DNA of 64,000 nucleotides from the NCBI RefSeq assembly GCF_038592905.1, contig NZ_CP151943.1, positions 4,848,501 to 4,912,500 of the forward strand, written 5' to 3'. The notes under the pieces were generated by a model that saw only the letters and a program-made list of their open reading frames with translations, ran no database searches and was not told where the DNA came from. Within the stretch, counting starts at the first letter, position 1; each line of letters begins with the position of its first letter. Positions 34,213 through 41,298 of this stretch are shown here, one piece after another. Made by a program: the position numbers and the translations under genes. The stretch is from Neobacillus sp. FSL H8-0543 (GTDB lineage Bacteria; Bacillota; Bacilli; Bacillales; Cytobacillaceae).

Positions 34213-35175
34213 ATGGCTGCTGTTTTGGAAATTAAGGATTTACAAGTCGGCAGGAAAAACAAGGAAGGTTTTAATGCCATACTGGAGAACGTTAGCTTTT
34301 CCATTAATGAAGGGGAATTTGTGGCAGTTGTTGGAGAAAGCGGCTGTGGAAAAAGCATGACTGCTTTATCTATTATGGGACTCCTTCCAAAGACGATGCA
34401 AGTCGGTTCAGGCTGCATTTTATATAATGGTAAAGATATAACCAAAATGTCTGTGAAAGAAATGAATAAAATTCGGGGAAAAGAAATATCTATAATTTTC
34501 CAGGAGCCGATGACATCATTGAACCCGTCTTTCACTATTGGGAACCAACTGGCAGAAGTCTTTAAATACCATACGGACTTAAATGCCAAAGAAATTAAAA
34601 AAAGGTCGATTGAAGTCCTAAATCAAGTAAAAATACCTGATGCTGAAGAAAAATTAAAGGCTTATCCTCATGAACTTTCCGGGGGGATGAGGCAGCGTGT
34701 GATGATTGCGATGGCCCTTGCCTGCAATCCAAAGGTTTTGATAGCTGATGAACCGACAACTGCCTTGGACGTTACCATTCAAGCGCAAATACTCGAATTA
34801 TTGTATGAACTCCAGCAGAATTTGAATATGACGGTGATCATGATTACCCATGATTTAGGGGTTGTGGCAGAAATCTGTCAAAAGGCAGTGGTGATGTATG
34901 CAGGGCAAGTGATTGAAGAAGCGTCCGTTGAGGAATTGTTTGAAAATCCTAAACACCCCTATACAAAAGCCTTAATGCTTTCTGTTCCAAAATTAGGAAG
35001 TAGAAAGAAGGAACTATACTCCATTGAGGGGACTGTACCTGACTTTGACAACATGCCTAAAGGATGTCGCTTTAATCCTCGCTGTCAAGCTGCCACACAT
35101 GAATGCAGAGAGAAAGAACCGCAATTAATGGATGTTGGGCATGGAAGGAGGGTACGTTGTTGGCACTTCATGTAA
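34213..35175 (+). CDS. Peptide-type ABC ATPase, DppD-like
   Basis: 320 aa. It has Walker [24 protein letters not shown], signature LSGGMRQR, Walker [13 protein letters not shown]-loop MITHDLGVV and the C-terminal cysteine-rich oligopeptide extension ([15 protein letters not shown], final C). A GGAGG site lies just upstream. Its 3' end overlaps the start of the DppF-like gene by 16 bp. Confidence 0.93.
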   Translation: MAAVLEIKDLQVGRKNKEGFNAILENVSFSINEGEFVAVVGESGCGKSMTALSIMGLLPKTMQVGSGCILYNGKDITKMSVKEMNKIRGKEISIIFQEPMTSLNPSFTIGNQLAEVFKYHTDLNAKEIKKRSIEVLNQVKIPDAEEKLKAYPHELSGGMRQRVMIAMALACNPKVLIADEPTTALDVTIQAQILELLYELQQNLNMTVIMITHDLGVVAEICQKAVVMYAGQVIEEASVEELFENPKHPYTKALMLSVPKLGSRKKELYSIEGTVPDFDNMPKGCRFNPRCQAATHECREKEPQLMDVGHGRRVRCWHFM

Positions 35176-36146
35176 AAGAAGAAATTCTAATTGATGTAAT
35201 AAATTTAACAAAATACTATCCTATGAAAGGAAACTTCTTTGGTAAATCCAATGATGTCATCAAAGCAGTCGATGGTGTTTCTTTTCAAGTTAGGAAGGGC
35301 GAAACATTTAGCATTGTTGGAGAATCAGGTTGTGGCAAAAGTACCACAGGCATGTCCCTATTGAGACTAATCGAACCTACTTCGGGTGAGGTGGTATTTA
35401 GGGATAAAAATGTTTTAGTAATGAAGCGAAAGGAGATGCTGGATTACCGGCAAAATATACAAGTTATCTTCCAGGATCCCTATAGTTCTTTAAATCCAAG
35501 ACACACCATTAAGAAAATTTTAAGTGAGCCATTTGCCATTAATACGAAACTATCTAATGCCCAAATTGAAGATGAAGTGAGCAAACTTCTCAGACTAGTC
35601 GGTATGGATGTCCATCATTTATATCGGTATCCCCATGAGTTTTCCGGCGGCCAGCGGCAACGAATTGGCATTGCTAGAGCACTTGCATTGAATCCACAGC
35701 TCATTATCTGTGATGAGCCGGTATCAGCATTGGATGTCTCGATTCAATCACAAATATTAAATTTACTCAAGTCACTTCAACAAAAGCTTAAACTTACCTA
35801 TATTTTTATCTCCCATGATTTAAGTGTAGTAGAACATATCAGTGACCGGGTTGCTGTTATGTACCTTGGGAAAATTGTTGAAATCGGAACCCGGGAACAA
35901 ATATTCAACAATCCTCAGCACCCTTATACAAAGGCATTGTTATCATCGATTCCGGTTGCTGACCCCAAATTAAAAAAATTGACACAAAGAGTTCATTTAG
36001 AAGGAGATGTACCAAGTCCGAGAAACCCGCCAAAAGGGTGTCCGTTTTATTCCAGATGTCCAGTCAGAATGGATTCATGTAATCAAACCGCCCCTGAATT
36101 GAAGGAGATTTCGCATGAGCATCAAGCTTCATGCCACTTAATATAA
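35160..36146 (+). CDS. Peptide-type ABC ATPase, DppF-like
   Basis: About 328 aa. TTG 35160 is preferred, seven bases after AAGGAGGG (35145-35152). It has YYPMKGNFFG, Walker [24 protein letters not shown], signature [29 protein letters not shown] and the terminal GCPFYSRCPVRMDSC cluster. It completes the second importer of the window, enclosed by alkylsulfatase-family genes on both sides. Confidence 0.92.
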   Translation: MALHVKEEILIDVINLTKYYPMKGNFFGKSNDVIKAVDGVSFQVRKGETFSIVGESGCGKSTTGMSLLRLIEPTSGEVVFRDKNVLVMKRKEMLDYRQNIQVIFQDPYSSLNPRHTIKKILSEPFAINTKLSNAQIEDEVSKLLRLVGMDVHHLYRYPHEFSGGQRQRIGIARALALNPQLIICDEPVSALDVSIQSQILNLLKSLQQKLKLTYIFISHDLSVVEHISDRVAVMYLGKIVEIGTREQIFNNPQHPYTKALLSSIPVADPKLKKLTQRVHLEGDVPSPRNPPKGCPFYSRCPVRMDSCNQTAPELKEISHEHQASCHLI

Positions 36147-36167
36147 ACGATTTTAAGGAGGATGGAA

Positions 36168-37400
36168 ATGGCAAGAAACTTTTTAAGCGTATTGGAAACA
36201 CAAATGAACCAAGTATTTAAGAATAGTACAAAGGATGTTCAATTAATTGAATTTAAAAAGGATTTTTTCTATGCGCCTGGTTTTGGGAATGTTGGTGTAG
36301 TCCTTACAACTGAAGGTGTAGTTGTCATTGATACTTGTATCAGCCCAGAACACGCAGAAAAGATATATAAGGAAATCCGTAACCTGACAGATTTGCCAAT
36401 CCGTTATATTATCTACACGCATGGTCATATGGATCATGTCAATTCGGCAGAAGTATTTAAGGAAAATGGAACGATTGTTGTTGCCCATGAAAATGTTATC
36501 GATCGATTTAGAAAATATCAAATCTTGAAGGAACATAGGCAACGGATTGGCTCTGTTCAATTTGACAATAAAACAACTGATGTGAAAAAATACGATTTTA
36601 CTTACCCAGAAATTACCTTTCATACCGAGTACGAATTTATACTTGGGGAAAAGAGGTTCCAAATTATCCATGGAAAAGGAGAAACGGATGACCATTGCTT
36701 TGTCAGCATACCAGTTGAAAAGGTCATTTATTCAGGAGACTTTTTCATCTCGTCCTTTCCTAATATTGGGAACCCGTTAAAAGAGGTTCGCTTTGAAAGG
36801 GAATGGTATGAAGCCTTAGAAAAAATCAGAGATAGGCAGCCGGAATTCCTCGTTCCGGGACATGGGGATCTTTTTGTTAATAAGGACACGATTCAAACCG
36901 CTTTACAAGATGTCATAGAATGCCTGCGTTTTGTCCATGATGAGGTCATTTATCATATGAATAAGGGAACTTTGCTAGAGGATATGCTCGATCAGATTAA
37001 ACTTCCTGAGCATTTGGAAAAAAGCGAATATATTAAACCACATTATGGCTGTTTAATGTTTGCCATCAAAGGAACACACCGTAGATATTCCGGTTGGTTT
37101 GATGGGAACCCGACTAACCTGCAGCCTGCCAAACAAAAGGTTGTCGCAAAAGAAATTCTGTCTTTTATCCCTAATCCAAATGCCATCCTAGAAAAATGTA
37201 AACAGCTTCGTGATAATGGGGAGTTTCAAATGGCGCTACATTTGATTGATTTACTCGTATTTGGTAGTGAAGAACCGGAGGCTTTAGAATTAAAAGCTGA
37301 ATTAACCAAAAAACTTTCAGAGAAAAATGATAATTTTATTATGAGAAATATTTATAAACAAATTGCCCAAAGTATGGTCTCAGAAAATACCCATAAATGA
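36168..37400 (+). CDS. Short alkylsulfatase-family MBL hydrolase with intact metal motif (copy 1)
   Basis: About 410 aa from ATG 36168; the ATG at 36162 abuts the AAGGAGG site. The MBL zinc motif is complete, H85-G-H87-M-D89-H90, followed by KGETDDH, SGDF and PGHGD ligand regions. The C-terminal third resembles the alkylsulfatase dimerisation domain (GTHRRYSGWFDGNPTNL, FQMALHLIDLLVFG), but the SCP2-like domain of the long paralogues is missing. There is no signal peptide, so it acts inside the cell. It should hydrolyse a sulfate ester or another ester/thioester. Confidence 0.87.
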   Translation: MARNFLSVLETQMNQVFKNSTKDVQLIEFKKDFFYAPGFGNVGVVLTTEGVVVIDTCISPEHAEKIYKEIRNLTDLPIRYIIYTHGHMDHVNSAEVFKENGTIVVAHENVIDRFRKYQILKEHRQRIGSVQFDNKTTDVKKYDFTYPEITFHTEYEFILGEKRFQIIHGKGETDDHCFVSIPVEKVIYSGDFFISSFPNIGNPLKEVRFEREWYEALEKIRDRQPEFLVPGHGDLFVNKDTIQTALQDVIECLRFVHDEVIYHMNKGTLLEDMLDQIKLPEHLEKSEYIKPHYGCLMFAIKGTHRRYSGWFDGNPTNLQPAKQKVVAKEILSFIPNPNAILEKCKQLRDNGEFQMALHLIDLLVFGSEEPEALELKAELTKKLSEKNDNFIMRNIYKQIAQSMVSENTHK

Positions 37401-37411
37401 GGAGGAAGGAA

Positions 37412-38635
37412 ATGAGTATTGCTAGTTTACAAAATGATATGAAGAACTATGCGTCTCAAAATAGCGATGTGGTCTTCGAAAAGGTGAGAGACGGGTATTA
37501 CTTTGTGAAAGCATTTGGGAATGTTGGTGTTGTTGAAACCGATGAGGGAATAGTGGTAATCGACAGTACCTTAAGTACCGCGCAAGCAGAAGGAATCCTA
37601 TCGAAAATCAGAGCTGTGACCAATCAGCCGATTAAATATTTGATCTACACTCATGGACATGGTGACCATGTTGGCGGTGCCAGAGTCTTTAAAAATGAAG
37701 GGGCACAAATCATTGCCCAGCGGAATGTTATTGCCCGCTTAGAAAGATATAAGGAATTAAATAACTACCATTATATTATTAACGAGCGTCAATTCGCCAC
37801 AAGTTTTCAAATGAGTAATCTATGGGATGAGGTTTTATTTCCAGATATTGTTTATGATCAAGAATATGTAATTACACTGGGTGGAAAGACCTTTCATCTA
37901 ATACATGGCAAAGGGGAAACCGATGATGCTACGGTGATCCATATTCCAGAGGATGATGTCGTGTTCACGGGCGACTTTATCATTCGCTCTTTTCCGAATG
38001 TAGGCAATCCCGCAAAGGATATCCGATTTGCAAAAGAATGGGCTCTAATGATGGAGAAAATTCGTAGCCTGCAACCCAAAATTACATTTCCTGGACATGG
38101 GCCTTATATCAATAATCCGAAAATTTTCGATGCTCATACCACTGCTATCAAGGAATCAATGGAATTTGTTCAAGAACGTGTGGTTTCAGGGTTAAATGAC
38201 GGGAAATCTTTAGAAGAAATTCTCGAAGGTGCGAAACTGCCTTCTCATTTGGAAGAAAGTCCTTATTTAGCTCAATTTTATGGCTGCTTGGACTTTGCTA
38301 TCAGAGGCACATACCGTCGATACACTGGTTGGTATGATGGGAATCCAACCAATCTCTATCCTGAAAAGAGCAGGACAGTTGCAGCTGAAATTAATAGTCT
38401 GATTGCAAATGAGGAAAAAATCCTAAATAGGGCAAATGAACTGATTCAAATAAATAAGCATCGACTTGCTCTCTATCTGTTGGATATTATTATTGAATCA
38501 GAAGGAAAGTTATGTAAGGAAGCTCAAAACGTTAAAGCAGAGATAGTTGCTCATCTATCCGAGGTAGACGAAAATTATATGAGGAAAAATATTTATCATA
38601 ATGCTTCAAATGTAATATTGAAGGAATCTAACTAA
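37412..38635 (+). CDS. Short alkylsulfatase-family MBL hydrolase with intact metal motif (copy 2)
   Basis: About 407 aa from ATG 37412 (GGAGGAAGG directly before). It is a tandem duplicate of the preceding gene: H81-G-H83-G-D85-H86, then KGETDDA, TGDFI, PGHGP and GTYRRYTGWYDGNPTNL. The second ligand region keeps the acidic residues lost in the long paralogues. It is the last + strand gene of the island and runs toward the convergent GntR gene, with a shared terminator between. Confidence 0.87.
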   Translation: MSIASLQNDMKNYASQNSDVVFEKVRDGYYFVKAFGNVGVVETDEGIVVIDSTLSTAQAEGILSKIRAVTNQPIKYLIYTHGHGDHVGGARVFKNEGAQIIAQRNVIARLERYKELNNYHYIINERQFATSFQMSNLWDEVLFPDIVYDQEYVITLGGKTFHLIHGKGETDDATVIHIPEDDVVFTGDFIIRSFPNVGNPAKDIRFAKEWALMMEKIRSLQPKITFPGHGPYINNPKIFDAHTTAIKESMEFVQERVVSGLNDGKSLEEILEGAKLPSHLEESPYLAQFYGCLDFAIRGTYRRYTGWYDGNPTNLYPEKSRTVAAEINSLIANEEKILNRANELIQINKHRLALYLLDIIIESEGKLCKEAQNVKAEIVAHLSEVDENYMRKNIYHNASNVILKESN

Positions 38636-38656
38636 TTTAACAATTAATAATAGGAA

Positions 38657-38695
38657 GCTCTTTACAAAGGAATGTTATATTTCTTTGTAAAGAGC
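38657..38695. terminator. Bidirectional terminator between convergent genes
   Basis: GCTCTTTACAAAG (38657-38669) and CTTTGTAAAGAGC (38683-38695) are a perfect 13-bp stem; ATTTATAATTTT follows on the + strand. It separates the MBL gene from the minus-strand GntR gene. Confidence 0.85.
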
Positions 38696-38705
38696 ATTTA
38701 TAATT

Positions 38706-39488
38706 TTAGGAGAGACCAATATTAACCTTTAAGTCTATATTTAAGTCAGGCTCATTATTATTATTCTGTTTAATCGTAAAGAAGTATTTGCATCTTTCAC
38801 CAAGCATGATGTGTTTTGACATCACTACTGCCTTGCTGTCATCGTAAAGTATACGTTCAACAGATAAAGCTGGCTTTCCAACTTCCGATTGTAACTGATT
38901 TGCTTCAAATTCATTTAGAGTGATCGGTTCGATATCAATTACGGAATGTGTAATCTGAATATTGCACTCATTCTTTAAGTAATCAAATAAAACCAACTTT
39001 TCCAAATTTTTTTCTGTTATATTTGGGACTAAATCAAAAGGGATGCAGGTTGTTGCTAAAATCAAAGGTTGACGATCAGCGAAAAGTACCCCGCTATATT
39101 TAAATATTTGATCAGAGTTGTTTAACTGAAAAGTATTTAATATTCGTTTGGAAATATATTGATCGGTTCCAGAAAAAATTACTTTCATACTGGGGACTAA
39201 TCCTTGAGCCGTAACTTGATGGGCATAGGCTAATTCACCAGTTAAGTCCTGTAAAACTTTTCTTTTGGCGACAAATGTGCCTACCCCTTGTTTTTTCTCA
39301 ATTAGTCCTTCAAATAAGAGATCGTTTAGTGCTTTTCTTGCAGTAGCTCGGCTAATATTATATTGCTCCATTAGCTCTCTTTCAGAGGGAATCTTTTCGC
39401 CTTCCTTCCAAGAGCCATCTTTTATTTTTTCTTTAAAGATTTCTTTTAATTGATAATAGAGTGGTATAACACTTTTATCATCTAACAT
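38706..39488 (-). CDS. GntR-family (HutC/UTRA) regulator, right copy
   Basis: About 260 aa. Its N-terminus is almost the same as the left regulator (DKSVIPLYYQLKEI, PSERELMEQYNISRATARKAL, KKQGVGTFVAK), while the UTRA domain (QGLVPSMKV, IEPITLNEFEANQ, GKPALSVERILY) is more diverged. ATG 39488 aligns with the left copy and is nine bases from GGGGAAGAG; TTG 39497 and ATG 39494 lie closer. It is convergent with the island, and its promoter carries the same putative operator as the left copy. Confidence 0.92.
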   Translation of the reverse strand: MLDDKSVIPLYYQLKEIFKEKIKDGSWKEGEKIPSERELMEQYNISRATARKALNDLLFEGLIEKKQGVGTFVAKRKVLQDLTGELAYAHQVTAQGLVPSMKVIFSGTDQYISKRILNTFQLNNSDQIFKYSGVLFADRQPLILATTCIPFDLVPNITEKNLEKLVLFDYLKNECNIQITHSVIDIEPITLNEFEANQLQSEVGKPALSVERILYDDSKAVVMSKHIMLGERCKYFFTIKQNNNNEPDLNIDLKVNIGLS

Positions 39489-39529
39489 AAACATCAACTC
39501 TTCCCCGTTATAAATGACAGCCTTAATAT

Positions 39530-39550
39530 GTTATCCGTACCACTATTATA
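39530..39550 (-). promoter_or_regulatory. Promoter and putative GntR operator of the right regulator
   Basis: On the minus strand an extended -10 (TGC-TATAAT, hexamer at 39545-39550) is followed two bases later by TGGTACGGATAAC (39530-39542). The latter matches the site before the left gntR gene at 12 of 13 bases and in the same orientation. Binding there would block transcription start, fitting autorepression. Confidence 0.6.
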
Positions 39551-39756
39551 GCATAACAAAATTCGGAATTCTGAAAATTCTTTAATAAGTCGGAAAGACT
39601 CTATCGAAAAAATCAATAGAGATCATCGCATTTGTTTTTTAATAAAGGGATTTTTTGAGGACATCCAGTTAGGCATGGTTATGCCAATGCCCATTTATAT
39701 TTCACGGCGAAGCCAGAAAATATGGACGAATGTATAGTAAGAGGGGATAGTAACCT

Positions 39757-39921
39757 TTGAAAACTATTCCCTTAATTGAGGAATATTTCTTTGATTGTTC
39801 CGAAATTGTTCAGTCACTGATTGAGGGATTCTGGGATGGAAGCTTATTAAAAGTTCAGGTTAGCAACTTGTTTTGTTTACTAAGACTTTGGGATCAGTCC
39901 CTCAGGAAACAAAAGCATTAA
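39757..39921 (+). pseudogene. Short ORF running into the repeat, likely a gene remnant
   Basis: A TTG start with AGAGGGG ten bases upstream opens a 54-aa frame (IEEYFFDCSEIVQSLIEGFW and so on) that ends inside repeat copy 3. The sequence is not recognised. As with the DUF4386 gene at 20937, coding sequence appears to have been cut at the repeat. The region 39551-39756 shows no convincing gene. Confidence 0.3.
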
Positions 39922-39941
39922 CGCACTGGGGGACTAGTTAC
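39890..39941 (-). repeat. Palindromic intergenic repeat, copy 3
   Basis: GGGATCAGTCCCTCAGG faces CTGGGGGACTAGTTAC. On the minus strand the centre reads TTAATGCTTTTGTTT, aligning well with copy 1 (TAATGCTTTAATCAC). Arms and centre are shared by all three copies, so they form one repeat family. Confidence 0.7.
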
Positions 39942-40031
39942 AGCAAACCCCTCTAAAGATTGAGATACAACTACAAACTATGTATTATTACCAAAAACAC
40001 ACCAGAGTATTTCATAAAAGTATCAACTAAA

Positions 40032-40139
40032 ATGAATGATGATCCTGCTTTTACTGCGGAACTGTCCAAATACCATCATCAAAAAATAAAGGTTCCCAAG
40101 CATCAACCACCTAAAAGAGAATATCTTCAGGGGGGATAA
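40032..40139 (+). other. Possible small or remnant ORF
   Basis: ATG 40032 begins a 35-aa basic frame ending REYLQGG, but the frame is open further upstream (from about 39957) without a start or ribosome site. It has no recognisable family. It may be the end of a lost gene whose transcript stops at 40197-40233. Confidence 0.25.
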
Positions 40140-40196
40140 TGAGTTTGTATTTAAAGGTTAAGTATTATTCTAGGGCAAGGATAAAATGAATAAGAA

Positions 40197-40233
40197 GGTA
40201 GGTACAACCCAAAGGTTGTAGCTACCTTTTTTT
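40197..40233 (+). terminator. Terminator before the restriction-like cluster
   Basis: GGTAGGTACAACC and GGTTGTAGCTACC pair around CAAA (one mismatch), followed by seven T. It insulates the three-gene cluster at 40.3 kb from upstream transcription. Confidence 0.9.
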
Positions 40234-40328
40234 GTCGTTTAATAGTATTACTATTTTCCTATATTTATATGACTCCTAAGGCACAGATGGTATAATTTAA
40301 CTAAAATCTACAAAATAGGAGAATTTGA

Positions 40329-40844
40329 ATGGTTACAAACTCAGCTCAGATTTTTTCATTACCACGTAATCTACGAGGTAGAAGTATTCATCAAAATGTT
40401 ATACCGACTGTATGCAATTTAAAGAATATGCTAGATAAGTTGATTGTGATCAATGGAAATGAAGCTCTTCTGAAGCAATGGGAGAAGAGAAGCTACAAAG
40501 CCTATCAGATCGAGAAAATTAAATTAGCAGTGATGTTCGCTACTACAACGGAAAATAGAATTCAACTTATTAAACAACATATTCTAAGCGGCGAACCTAA
40601 TGATTTTGGCGCTAGCTGTATTGATATTTATTTGGTTGCTTATGTTGCAGAAAATTATCAGCCAGGGAAGCTAGCGTTTTTTGAATATGTAATGAAAAAT
40701 GGAATAACAGATAAATCCAATTCAGCACAAGCGATTTGGCAGGTAGGTAAAGGAGATGGAACCTATTTGGGTGTTTTAAACGATGATGGTTCTGTTAAGG
40801 ACTGGGGCTTTTTTGAAAAATGGATAAATGGCTTGGGGGAGTAA
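40329..40844 (+). CDS. Unknown 171-aa protein, first gene of restriction-like cluster
   Basis: I do not recognise this protein. It is soluble, has no signal peptide or membrane segment, and is mostly helical up to about residue 110. A basic stretch (WEKRSYKAYQIEKIKLAVMF) may touch nucleic acid, and a C-terminal aromatic-rich part (DGTYLGVLNDDGSVKDWGFFEKW) looks like a compact beta unit. AGGAG (40317-40321) precedes the ATG. The next gene begins two bases after its stop, so the two are almost certainly cotranslated and functionally linked to the modified-DNA reader. Confidence 0.7.
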   Translation: MVTNSAQIFSLPRNLRGRSIHQNVIPTVCNLKNMLDKLIVINGNEALLKQWEKRSYKAYQIEKIKLAVMFATTTENRIQLIKQHILSGEPNDFGASCIDIYLVAYVAENYQPGKLAFFEYVMKNGITDKSNSAQAIWQVGKGDGTYLGVLNDDGSVKDWGFFEKWINGLGE

Positions 40845-40846
40845 AA

Positions 40847-41248
40847 ATGTTAACTGAAGGAAAGATATATAGACGAAGAGATTTGCATGATAAATTTGGA
40901 GGTCAGCAGCAATCAGGAATTAGCACACCGAGTAAATTCCCGATGATTTTGATTTTTTCGGGAGAGAGTGGCAAGAATTACGGCTATACAGATGGTTGGC
41001 AAGGGAATAGCGTTTATTATTATACTGGTGAGGGCCAAGAGGGAGATATGAAATTCACTAAGGGTAATAAAGCCATTAGAGATCATCTCTTAAACGGGAA
41101 AGACATCTATTTATTCCAAAATAACAGCACGGGCCATGTGAAATTTGTCGGTGAAATGATTTGTACAGGCTACCATCATCGAACAGCACCGGATCGAAAT
41201 GGCCATAATAGAGAAGCGATCGTCTTTGAATTGAAGGAAAAGAAGTAG
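40847..41248 (+). CDS. Stand-alone SRA-like (ScoMcrA-type) modified-DNA-binding domain protein
   Basis: About 133 aa from ATG 40847 (GGGGGAG at 40837-40843). It resembles the SRA-like domain of ScoMcrA-type HNH endonucleases: LHDKFGGQQQSGIST, GYTDGW, YYTGEGQEGDM, GNKAIRDHLLNGKDIYLF, then TGYHHRTAPDRNGHNREAIVFEL. In those enzymes this domain recognises 5-methyl- or hydroxymethylcytosine. Here the HNH nuclease is absent from the chain, so cutting would have to come from a partner; the next gene encodes a nuclease-helicase. The family assignment rests on motif memory and is fairly confident. Confidence 0.8.
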   Translation: MLTEGKIYRRRDLHDKFGGQQQSGISTPSKFPMILIFSGESGKNYGYTDGWQGNSVYYYTGEGQEGDMKFTKGNKAIRDHLLNGKDIYLFQNNSTGHVKFVGEMICTGYHHRTAPDRNGHNREAIVFELKEKK

Positions 41249-41298
41249 AAACGATTACATAGAAGATTCATATTTTCCTGTATTGGAGATACATATCC

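Noticed and set aside
34182..36695. 135-aa and 150-aa minus-strand frames under the second ABC ATPase and the MBL gene
   Set aside because: They oppose well-conserved + strand genes and carry no recognisable motif or start signal.
39551..40328. Possible insertion sequence in the region before the restriction-like cluster
   Set aside because: No transposase motif and no terminal inverted repeats with target duplication could be found; only a small palindromic repeat is present.
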